Source of the DNA: Sphingosinicella sp041916975
GTDB lineage: Bacteria; Pseudomonadota; Alphaproteobacteria; Sphingomonadales; Sphingomonadaceae
NCBI RefSeq assembly: GCF_041916975.1
Contig: NZ_JAYRYK010000001.1
Span: forward strand, 1,674,001-1,738,000
DNA: 64,000 bases
Direction: 5' to 3'
Below are positions 16,559 to 25,988 of this stretch, in pieces (position 1 is the first letter of the stretch; the number at the start of each line of letters is the position of its first letter). The position numbers were made by a program, and so were the translations under genes. The notes under the pieces were generated by a model. That model was not told the DNA's origin. It ran no database searches and saw nothing but the letters and a program-made list of their open reading frames with translations.

Positions 16559-16747
16559 TCAGCCGATCAGGTCGTAAACAATCTGCCGAAGCTGCTGGCG
16601 CGTCAGCCCGGCAGGCTCGCGCCGCGCGCCCGTGGCGGGCGCTGTTTTCGGCAAAGGAGAAGTGGTGCGGCGCGCCGGGTTCCGGCGTCCGTTTGTCATT
16701 TGGTTTTGCATATCTGTCATTTGTCTTGGCCGCGTGGATCGCGGCAT
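16559..16747 (-). CDS. Small basic hypothetical protein
   Basis: A reading frame of up to 62 residues. The first two-thirds are basic, Pro/Arg/Thr-rich and probably disordered; the end, LTRQQLRQIVYDLIG, is a tidy amphipathic helix of the kind that mediates binding. The start is doubtful: ATG 16747 has no clear ribosome-binding site, and ATG 16720 is an alternative. No family recognised. The conserved-looking C-terminal helix and position between two plausible genes are the reasons to keep it. Confidence 0.4.
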   Translation of the reverse strand: MPRSTRPRQMTDMQNQMTNGRRNPARRTTSPLPKTAPATGARREPAGLTRQQLRQIVYDLIG

Positions 16748-16836
16748 TTTTATCGTGAAGCCCGCGGGCTTCGCACCTTTGGGATTGGCCCGGCGAACCG
16801 CGCCGGACCTCCCGAACCTGTTTTGAAAAGCGCCCG

Positions 16837-17043
16837 TCAGGCTGCTTTCAGGGCCACCGCACTCGTGCGGCCGCGCTTGTCCTGTTCCAGCTCGTAGCTG
16901 ACGCGCTGGTCCTTATCGAGCGTCTCCATCCCCGCCATCTGAACGGCGGTGATGTGAACAAAAGCGTCTTCGCCGGCGCCTTCCGGCGCGATGAAGCCAT
17001 AGCCCTTCTGGGCATTGAAGAATTTTACGGTGCCGATCGGCAT
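16837..17043 (-). CDS. Cold-shock protein, CspA family
   Basis: A 68-residue single cold-shock domain. RNP-1 is KGYGFIAPEG and RNP-2 is DAFVHITAV, with the usual opening MPIGTVKFFNAQKGYGF. It binds single-stranded RNA or DNA and acts as an RNA chaperone. The start is ATG 17043; an in-frame TTG lies four codons upstream. The predicted promoter at 17171-17199 gives a leader of about 120 nt, typical of cold-regulated csp mRNAs. Confidence 0.93.
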   Translation of the reverse strand: MPIGTVKFFNAQKGYGFIAPEGAGEDAFVHITAVQMAGMETLDKDQRVSYELEQDKRGRTSAVALKAA

Positions 17044-17170
17044 AGTCTGTCTCAATATTCAAATCGTAATCATACCCGCGCACCACTATGGCGGCGGGTG
17101 CCGAGAGGCCGGTGTTCTGAAAAGGGGAGCCGCAGCGCCGCAATCCGTCGCGCGCAACGTCAGCGAGACC

Positions 17171-17199
17171 TATATAGCGCATGTGGGGTTAATTTACAA
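17171..17199 (-). promoter_or_regulatory. Predicted promoter of the cold-shock gene
   Basis: On the minus strand TTGTAA (17199-17194), a 17-base spacer, and TATATA (17176-17171) form a good sigma-70-type promoter. Transcription would start near 17164, leaving a leader of about 120 nt before the csp ATG. Confidence 0.6.
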
Positions 17200-17384
17200 T
17201 GTCGGGGGTGGATGGGCGCCTGAGCCACCACGCTCAAGTCAACATTTTGACAACCCCATCTGCGACTTTCGTCCCCTTCCCAACCCCGCTCCCCTTCGTT
17301 AAAGCAGCCCCGACTCCGCCGGTTGCTGCGCTGCAATAGCGCGTACCGGCCGGGCCTGAATGGCAAGACAAGGGGATCGTGAAG
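17200..17384. other. Intergenic region upstream of acnA
   Basis: The gap between cspA and acnA is 341 bp. Beyond the csp leader and promoter it contains a short inverted repeat GTCAA-CATT-TTGAC at 17238-17251, which includes a TTGACA that could serve as a -35 for acnA or an operator. I see no matching -10 and no small gene with a ribosome-binding site here. AAGGGGA at 17370-17376 is the acnA ribosome-binding site. Confidence 0.4.
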
Positions 17385-20066
<2,682 letters not shown>

Positions 20067-20099
20067 GCCCTGGATACGTTCAGGGCCGCAAGGTCAAGG

Positions 20100-20134
20100 A
20101 AGGGCGGGCGCCGAAAGGTTGCCCGCCCTTTCCT
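20100..20134 (+). terminator. Rho-independent terminator of acnA
   Basis: Perfect 10-bp stem AAGGGCGGGC/GCCCGCCCTT (20100-20109 and 20121-20130) around an 11-base loop, followed by TCCTCT. It lies 34 bp after the acnA stop and abuts the end of the converging HAD gene, which it may also serve. Confidence 0.75.
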
Positions 20135-20803
20135 CTATTCCCATTCGATGACCTGCCAGCCACGCCCCTCTGCGAGTGCGCGCAGTTTCGGTGTTGGGTT
20201 GATCGCGAAGCCTTCGTCCGCCCATTCGAACATCGGCGCGTCGCTGTGATGGTCCGAAAAGAAACGCACGTGCAGCGTCTCGCGCGGCGGCAGCGCGTCG
20301 GCCACCATCTCACGCTTCGCGCCATCGTAGCAGTTTTCGCCGTCTAGACTCGCCAGCACCGCACCCGATGCGTCGCGCTGCGATTTCGTGCCGATCACGT
20401 GCTCCACGCCCAGTCGCGCGGCGATGGCGTGGACGTAGAACGTGTAGGATGCCGTCGCGATCACCACGGTGCGGCCTTCCGCCTTCTCCGCATCGATCCG
20501 CGCCTGCGCGCCCCGGAACGTGCGGCCCGGCACCATTCGGCGCGCGAAGCCCTCGGCGCGCTGCGCGATCCGTTCCATCGGCACACGCCCGCCCATCAGC
20601 AGCCTGTGGTTGATCTCTTTCAGCCGTCCCCGGCTCACGAACCCCGCGACATAGGCCGCGCCCGCCAGCAGCGACACCGGCAGAAACAGCAGCCGCCACG
20701 GCGCCTCGTGCCACGCCCAGTAGACCAGCCAGGGCGAATAGGAGCCGCCCCGCGTGATCGTCCTGTCCATGTCGAAGACGGAATACCGCACCAGCGCGCT
20801 CAA
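20135..20803 (-). CDS. HAD-IB family phosphatase
   Basis: A 222-residue haloacid-dehalogenase-like hydrolase, subfamily IB (SerB-like). The nucleophile motif is VFDMDRTITRGG (DxD), motif II is IATASYTFYVHAIAARLG, and the last motif is FFSDHHSDAPMF with the metal-binding Asp pair. A central hydrophobic stretch LLFLPVSLLAGAAYVAGFV suggests membrane association, as in HAD-IB members acting on lipid-linked or phosphoserine-like substrates. Its ATG overlaps the stop of the PLP-enzyme gene (ATGA), so the two are coupled. Confidence 0.85.
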   Translation of the reverse strand: MSALVRYSVFDMDRTITRGGSYSPWLVYWAWHEAPWRLLFLPVSLLAGAAYVAGFVSRGRLKEINHRLLMGGRVPMERIAQRAEGFARRMVPGRTFRGAQARIDAEKAEGRTVVIATASYTFYVHAIAARLGVEHVIGTKSQRDASGAVLASLDGENCYDGAKREMVADALPPRETLHVRFFSDHHSDAPMFEWADEGFAINPTPKLRALAEGRGWQVIEWE

Positions 20804-22101
20804 ACAGCCTCCAGCGCCTGTTTGAAGTCCGCGATCAGGTCGTCGACATGCTCGACCCCGATCGACACCCGCACAAGGTTGTTGCTGATCCCCAGCTCCG
20901 CCTTACGCGCGTCCGGCACCGACAGGTGCGTCATCGCCGCCGGGTGGCTCGCAAGGCTCTCGGTCCCGCCGAGCGAAACCGCAAGCTTCACCAGCTTCAG
21001 ATTGTCCAGCAACCGAAACGCCTGCGCCTCCCCGCCCTTCACGATCACCGAAAACGTCGAACCAGAACCGGTGCAGTGGCGATCGTAGATATCACGCTGG
21101 GCACTGCCGGGTTCGAGGAAACCGAGGTAACCGACGCGCTCGATCTTCGGGTGATCGCGCAAGAAGGCGCAAAGCGTCCGGGCGTTGCTTTCCGCGCGCT
21201 CCATGCGAAGCTGCACGGTTTCGAGGCTGCGCAGCAGCAGCCACGAGGTGTGCGGATCGGTGATCGTACCGATGGTGTTGCGCAGCGCGAGGATCGGCGC
21301 GAGCGCGGCCTTGGTGCCGATACAGGCGCCGCCGACAAGATCGGAATGGCCACCAACATACTTGGTGAGCGAGTAGATCGAGATGTCCGCGCCGTGCCGC
21401 GTCGGCGCCTGAAAAACCGGGCCGAGAAACGTGTTGTCACACATGATGACCGGCTTCTCACCCTCCGCGAACACCGCGTCGCGCGCCGCAGCGACCGCCT
21501 CGATATCGACGAGGTCGTTTGTGGGATTCGCGGGACTTTCGAGGTAGATCACCGAAACACGGCCCTTGGCCTTCGCCGCGCGCAACGTCTCCTCGATCGC
21601 CTCCCGACTCGCCGACGCGCGAAAATCCATCCAGCCAACCGAGAACTTGCCGATCACGGCATCGATCAGCTTCTCGGTCGCGGCGTAGAGCGGCGCGGAG
21701 TGCACGATGATGTCACCGGGCCGCACCCACGCCAGCAGCGCCGTGGTGATGGCCGACATACCGGTCGAGAAAACAAGCGCATCTTCAGCGCCTTCCCACA
21801 GCGCCAGCCGGTCTTCGAGGATTTCCTGATCGGGGCCGTTGAAGCGGCCATAGACGAGACCCTCGGCACCGCCCGGGCGCCGGCCGATGATACCTTCGAA
21901 GAAGCGCTTGCCGTCCGCCGCGCTTTCGAAAACGTAGGTGGAGGTGAGGAAGATCGGCGGCTTCAGCGAGCCTTCAGACAACGCCGGATCATAGCCATAG
22001 CCCATCATCAGCGTAGACGGATGGAGCGAACGTCCGCCAAGCTCCAGCGACTGCGGCTTCATCGCGCGGCGGCGCGCCGGCGGCGGTTCTGCATCCGTCA
22101 T
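20800..22101 (-). CDS. Cystathionine gamma-synthase/lyase family PLP enzyme
   Basis: A 433-residue fold-type I PLP enzyme of the Cys/Met metabolism family. PLP Lys lies in IYSLTKYVGGHSDLVGG; the phosphate-binding region is FSTGMSAITTALLAW; NPTNDLVDI and the C-terminal SLGGTESLASHPAAMTHLSV are typical of gamma-synthases and gamma-lyases. I cannot tell cystathionine gamma-synthase from methionine gamma-lyase by eye. The N-terminus is about 30 residues longer than usual. It is coupled to the HAD phosphatase downstream. Confidence 0.88.
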   Translation of the reverse strand: MTDAEPPPARRRAMKPQSLELGGRSLHPSTLMMGYGYDPALSEGSLKPPIFLTSTYVFESAADGKRFFEGIIGRRPGGAEGLVYGRFNGPDQEILEDRLALWEGAEDALVFSTGMSAITTALLAWVRPGDIIVHSAPLYAATEKLIDAVIGKFSVGWMDFRASASREAIEETLRAAKAKGRVSVIYLESPANPTNDLVDIEAVAAARDAVFAEGEKPVIMCDNTFLGPVFQAPTRHGADISIYSLTKYVGGHSDLVGGACIGTKAALAPILALRNTIGTITDPHTSWLLLRSLETVQLRMERAESNARTLCAFLRDHPKIERVGYLGFLEPGSAQRDIYDRHCTGSGSTFSVIVKGGEAQAFRLLDNLKLVKLAVSLGGTESLASHPAAMTHLSVPDARKAELGISNNLVRVSIGVEHVDDLIADFKQALEAV

Positions 22102-22181
22102 ATCCGCAACCTAACCCTCTGCCTCCCTATCTGCAACGAATACGCCCCCAGACAGAGCTGGCGGATTGCCGGACAATAAAA

Positions 22182-22205
22182 AAAAGCCCCCGAGCGGGGG
22201 CTTTT
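22182..22205 (-). terminator. Strong Rho-independent terminator of the 26-residue gene
   Basis: Perfect 10-bp stem (AAAAGCCCCC/GGGGGCTTTT) with a four-base loop. On the minus strand it is followed by a run of T (complement of the A-run at 22178-22185). It lies 43 bp after the stop codon of the small gene at 22248-22328 and ahead of the next minus-strand gene. Confidence 0.85.
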
Positions 22206-22247
22206 CTTGTTGAGAGCGGCAGTGAAGCCGCTCCTAGACTGCAGCGC

Positions 22248-22328
22248 CTAGAGGTAGCTGCCGCCGAACAGCCAGTCCCAGAAACCCTTCGCGGGCTGAA
22301 CCGGCTTACGAGTCGCATTCGTACGCAT
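22248..22328 (-). CDS. 26-residue Trp-rich small protein
   Basis: A short reading frame: ATG, basic N-terminal half (MRTNATRKPVQPAKG) and an aromatic amphipathic C-terminal half (FWDWLFGGSYL), then TAG. It has its own ribosome-binding site (GGGGA, 6 bases before ATG), a predicted promoter at 22372-22400 and a strong terminator at 22182-22205. That layout is what argues for a real gene rather than chance. The cationic start with a WxxW-type aromatic end suggests a membrane-surface peptide. Function unknown; it is too short for routine gene callers. Confidence 0.7.
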   Translation of the reverse strand: MRTNATRKPVQPAKGFWDWLFGGSYL

Positions 22329-22371
22329 TTTTGTTCCCCAGCATCACAGTAATGGCAAACTGCCATGCCGG

Positions 22372-22400
22372 TATTTATGCTTAACGAATATGGTTTACAA
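22372..22400 (-). promoter_or_regulatory. Predicted promoter of the 26-residue gene
   Basis: Minus strand TTGTAA (22400-22395), 17-base spacer, TAAATA (22377-22372). A short inverted repeat TGGCA-GTT-TGCCA (22353-22365) lies in the predicted leader and could be an operator. The AT-rich stretch around 22380-22430 stands out against the GC-rich surroundings. Confidence 0.6.
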
Positions 22401-22416
22401 GCATTAACCGTTAAAA

Positions 22417-24726
22417 TTAACCACTTGCCTTAACCTTGGCGGGATAGTCGATCATCTCCTTGAGGTCGGAATCCTCCATCGGTCGGGCGATGTGGTAGCC
22501 CTGACCGCGATCACAGCGGATCTGCGCAAGCGCGAACAGCTGCTCGGGCGTTTCGATCCCTTCCGCGACGACCTCCAGCCCCAGGATATGCGCAAGCTCG
22601 ATGGTCGACACCATCACCGCGCGATCTGCCGGCCCATTCAGAAGCGCGTTGGTGAAACGGCGATCGATCTTGAGTTCGGTCGCCGGGATTTTGCGCAGAT
22701 ACTCCAGTGTCGACATCCCCGTGCCGTAATCATCGATGGCGATGCCGATGCCGAGCATACGAAGCTCGTTGAGCGTTGCGAGCGCAGCTTCCCCCTCGGC
22801 GATCGCAGCCGTCTCCGTGATTTCCAGAACGAGAGCATCCGCAGGGATTTGATACCGTGCGAGCACGGAGCGCACGACATCCACGATCATGCGGGAAGAC
22901 AGCTCGCTCGGCGACAGGTTGACCGACATCCGAAACGTCGGATTGCGACGCAGAACATCGCGCGTCACGGCACCGGCGCGATCGAGAACGAAGGCCGTGA
23001 CCTTCCCGATTCGGCCGTTGCGCTCGGCAATCTCCACGAAATCCATCGGGCTGATGGGACCGCGCACCGGATGCGTCCAGCGCACCAGCGCTTCCGCGCC
23101 GGTGATCACCGCCGTCCGGAGATCGAGCTGCGGCTGGTAGGCGACCCAGATGTGGCCCGCTTCGAGCGCATCATCGAGTTCACCGAGCAGCGACAGCTTC
23201 CATTCCTTGGCCTTGGCCGTCGCCGGGTCGTGCACCATCCAGCAGACGCCTTCCTCGCTTGCCGCGTGCGCGGCCGCGAGGGCGCTGGCGAGACGGTGCG
23301 ACATCGGCATCGCGGTTTCGCGATCGAGACCGAAGGCAACGTCCACATCGTAGCTGCGCTCGGCGACCTTGATGGGGCTACGGAAGATAAGCTGCATCGC
23401 CTTGAACTGGTCCACCACCAGTTCGAGTTCCGAAGCGTTGGTCAGCCAGACGAAATTGCCGTCGTCGCCGTGCCAGAGCTGCGCCCCGGTCGTGCCGATC
23501 GACAGGCGTGCCGCGATGAGCTTGGTGAGTTCGTGCTCGAAATCCGGGGGCAGCGTGCTGACGATATCCGCAAAGCGGCGCACGCGCGCGGCGATCAAAA
23601 GCTCCGACGAGACGAGATCCTCGCGGCGAAGCATCGCGTTGACGGTTGGGAGACCCGAAACGGGATGGACGAGACCAAGCTCCCGCCGGCGTTCGAGCAC
23701 CTGCTGCCACGCGAAAGCGACGAGCGAGCCCGCGGCCAGCAACAGTGCCGGCGCTGCCTCGACGAACACATGCGCGTGTTCGAGGGCCAGCGGCAGCACC
23801 AGAAGCGCAGCAAGGCCCGGCACGCCGAGCATCCATTTGAGCCGATTGCTGCCGTAAAGCAGCACTGCGGACACGGCAGCAGCCAACAGCCACAAAGGCC
23901 ACCAACCGAGGACAGCAGGCCGGCCTGCCTTCAGCGTTTCGGCACCGAGGACAGTGACGAAAACGCTCGTCGCGTGCCCTTGTCCGGGCATGGCGAGGCG
24001 TGTCGAAAGCGTTTTCGAATTGAGCCCGACCACGACCGTCCGCCCCTTGACGTCGAGTTCCGATTGCCCAGCGAGAACATCGGCGGCACTCGCGTAGGGG
24101 ATCGACGCCAGCGTATAGGAGTAGTCGATCGGGAACCGCGCGCCGAGCGGCCCGTCCACACCAGCGATTGCGGTCTCCATCGACCGGCGCACCCGGTCTC
24201 CGATCACCTGCCGATAGGCAAGATCGGGGACGCCGTTCCAGTAGCGCAGGAACTTCATCGTCGAGACCACCTCGGCGGTGTCGCCAAGGCTCGACGGCTC
24301 AAGGACGCGCGTCTTTCCATCGGCGGTGTAGTCGTTCGTACTGGCCAGGAACACGGCGCCCGGATGCCGGTCTATGACCTTCGCAAATGCGCGGTCTCCC
24401 TCTGCATCGAGCGGCGGCAGATAGAGATCGAAGAACACCCGGTCGGCACCGGAAGCAAAGAGCCGATCGGTGAGTGCGGCAAGGCGGTCACGGTTCCATG
24501 GCCAGGGACCCGTTGCCGCAATCGACTCGTCGTCGATACCGACCACCGCCACCTCGCCGCTTACCGGCTGGGCGCGAATCTTGTTGCGCAGCGTGAGAAG
24601 CGCGAGGTCCGCCGGTTCCATGAACGCGGCAATCCCCATGAGACCCGACACGAGCATGAGCCACAGCAAAGGCTTGCGCTTTTGCGCAAGAGCCGTGATC
24701 GGCTCGAAGGCACGCGACAGGGGCAT
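22417..24726 (-). CDS. CHASE2 sensor - degenerate GGDEF - EAL cyclic-di-GMP phosphodiesterase
   Basis: A 769-residue inner-membrane signalling protein. One N-terminal helix (about 17-37) leads into a periplasmic CHASE2 domain (about 45-270: VAVVGIDDESIAATGPWPWNR), followed by two or three membrane helices (about 280-350). The GGDEF-like domain is degenerate (WHGDDGNFVWL at the signature). The EAL domain (about 520-765) keeps its catalytic residues: GAEALVRWTHP, MSVNLSPSEL, VLEITETA, IAIDDYGTGMS, ELKIDRRF, VVAEGIET. It should therefore hydrolyse c-di-GMP in response to an extracellular signal. Confidence 0.92.
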   Translation of the reverse strand: MPLSRAFEPITALAQKRKPLLWLMLVSGLMGIAAFMEPADLALLTLRNKIRAQPVSGEVAVVGIDDESIAATGPWPWNRDRLAALTDRLFASGADRVFFDLYLPPLDAEGDRAFAKVIDRHPGAVFLASTNDYTADGKTRVLEPSSLGDTAEVVSTMKFLRYWNGVPDLAYRQVIGDRVRRSMETAIAGVDGPLGARFPIDYSYTLASIPYASAADVLAGQSELDVKGRTVVVGLNSKTLSTRLAMPGQGHATSVFVTVLGAETLKAGRPAVLGWWPLWLLAAAVSAVLLYGSNRLKWMLGVPGLAALLVLPLALEHAHVFVEAAPALLLAAGSLVAFAWQQVLERRRELGLVHPVSGLPTVNAMLRREDLVSSELLIAARVRRFADIVSTLPPDFEHELTKLIAARLSIGTTGAQLWHGDDGNFVWLTNASELELVVDQFKAMQLIFRSPIKVAERSYDVDVAFGLDRETAMPMSHRLASALAAAHAASEEGVCWMVHDPATAKAKEWKLSLLGELDDALEAGHIWVAYQPQLDLRTAVITGAEALVRWTHPVRGPISPMDFVEIAERNGRIGKVTAFVLDRAGAVTRDVLRRNPTFRMSVNLSPSELSSRMIVDVVRSVLARYQIPADALVLEITETAAIAEGEAALATLNELRMLGIGIAIDDYGTGMSTLEYLRKIPATELKIDRRFTNALLNGPADRAVMVSTIELAHILGLEVVAEGIETPEQLFALAQIRCDRGQGYHIARPMEDSDLKEMIDYPAKVKASG

Positions 24727-24811
24727 GTCGGCATGGTTACCGACCGAACCTTAAGAAAAACTACCAGATGCCCGGCCAGGACGGCAAAAAAGCGCGCAAA
24801 TCCGCCTCACC

Positions 24812-25894
24812 TTATGCGGCTACAGAAACATCTGTCCTCAGTCGTTTCATGGTCGTTTGAAGCCTAAAACGAAGGCCTTCTGGGCGGTACATCAAGTCGA
24901 CCGCCCCGCCAAATTGGGGTGCCAGCGCGCGCTGCAGGAGACGCGATCCAAACCCTCGGCGTTTTGGCAACGCGACCGGGGGACCATTCGCCTCGATCCA
25001 TTCAAAGGCGAACGGTTCATCCGTGCCGGCCTGTCCTGCGTGCCAACGGATATCAATCTCCCCCGAAGGCACTGAAAGCGCGCCATATTTAGTAGCATTG
25101 GTCGCAAGCTCATGCACAGCAAGCGCAATGGATAGCGATTGGTCGGCGGAAAGATAAATCGACGGCCCCCCAAAATGAATGGCCGCGGCATTGCCATGCG
25201 GCCGGAGCGTTTCCTCTAAGATGTCCTTTAATGGCGCGTCGCTCCAGCGTGACCGGGTCAGCACGTCGTGCGCATGTCCCAGCGCCTGCAAGCGTTGCGC
25301 GATAAGTTTACGTGAATCTTCGGGAGAGGACGTGCGAAACGTCTGATCGACCACCGCAGAAACAACAGCGAGCATATTCTTCATGCGATGCGCGAGTTCC
25401 TGATTGAGAAGCGTGGCGTGGCGCTGCGCTTCGACCATTGCGGTCGTCTCCACGACCGTATCCATCATGCCGACGACATTGCCCAGTTCATCCCGCACAG
25501 GGCTGTAGCAGAAAGTGAACCACGCCTGCTCAGGATAGCCGTGGCGGTTTACCGTAACCGAGAAATCCTCAATGAACGTCGCCTCTCCGGCAAAGGCGCG
25601 TTCCGCTATTGGACCGATTTCATTCCAAACCTCCGACCAGACATCGCTAAACGCCTTGCCGAGAGCTTCCGGTTTACTCCCAAGAATGGGCTCGAAGGCA
25701 TCGTTGTAGATGCAGATGAGCTCCGGGCCCCAGACGAGGCACTTGGGAAAGCGTGAACTAAGCACCAAAGCGACAGTCGACTTCAGCGTAGGAGACCAGT
25801 CCTTTGCCGGACCAAGCGGCGTTGCCGACCAATCAAAAGCCCGGATCGCGCGGCCCATATTACCGCCGCCTTCCAGAAAATGCAGCAGCGGCAT
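24812..25894 (-). CDS. PAS-HWE family sensor histidine kinase
   Basis: A 360-residue soluble kinase. Residues about 40-160 form a PAS-like sensor (KCLVWGPELICIYNDAFEPIL; then GEATFIEDFSVTVNRHG). The phosphoacceptor is His169 in NQELAHRMKNMLAVVSAVVDQ, characteristic of the HWE family. The ATPase domain has LAVHELATNATKYGALS (N box) and FEWIEANGPPV, RGFGSRLLQRAL. There is no membrane segment. No response regulator is adjacent, so the partner is unknown; such kinases often feed general stress or light responses in alphaproteobacteria. Confidence 0.92.
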   Translation of the reverse strand: MPLLHFLEGGGNMGRAIRAFDWSATPLGPAKDWSPTLKSTVALVLSSRFPKCLVWGPELICIYNDAFEPILGSKPEALGKAFSDVWSEVWNEIGPIAERAFAGEATFIEDFSVTVNRHGYPEQAWFTFCYSPVRDELGNVVGMMDTVVETTAMVEAQRHATLLNQELAHRMKNMLAVVSAVVDQTFRTSSPEDSRKLIAQRLQALGHAHDVLTRSRWSDAPLKDILEETLRPHGNAAAIHFGGPSIYLSADQSLSIALAVHELATNATKYGALSVPSGEIDIRWHAGQAGTDEPFAFEWIEANGPPVALPKRRGFGSRLLQRALAPQFGGAVDLMYRPEGLRFRLQTTMKRLRTDVSVAA

Positions 25895-25988
25895 AAGGGG
25901 AGAACTCCGGACGGCGGAACTGCCGCTACCGGAACGCTATAGCAGACCCCAACGCTTCACAATCCGTGCTTGCGACGAAACGAAACGC

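Noticed and set aside
14743..16758. A 671-codon plus-strand frame over the S9 peptidase
   Set aside because: Shadow of the peptidase gene; Arg/Ala/His-rich product, no ribosome-binding site and no motif.
22380..22430. CtrA-type sites among the TTAA-rich bases
   Set aside because: Several TTAA words occur, but none has the seven-base spacing of TTAA-N7-TTAA.
22492..24867. A 791-codon plus-strand frame over the CHASE2-EAL gene
   Set aside because: Antisense of a gene with clear CHASE2 and EAL motifs; the product has no recognisable domain.
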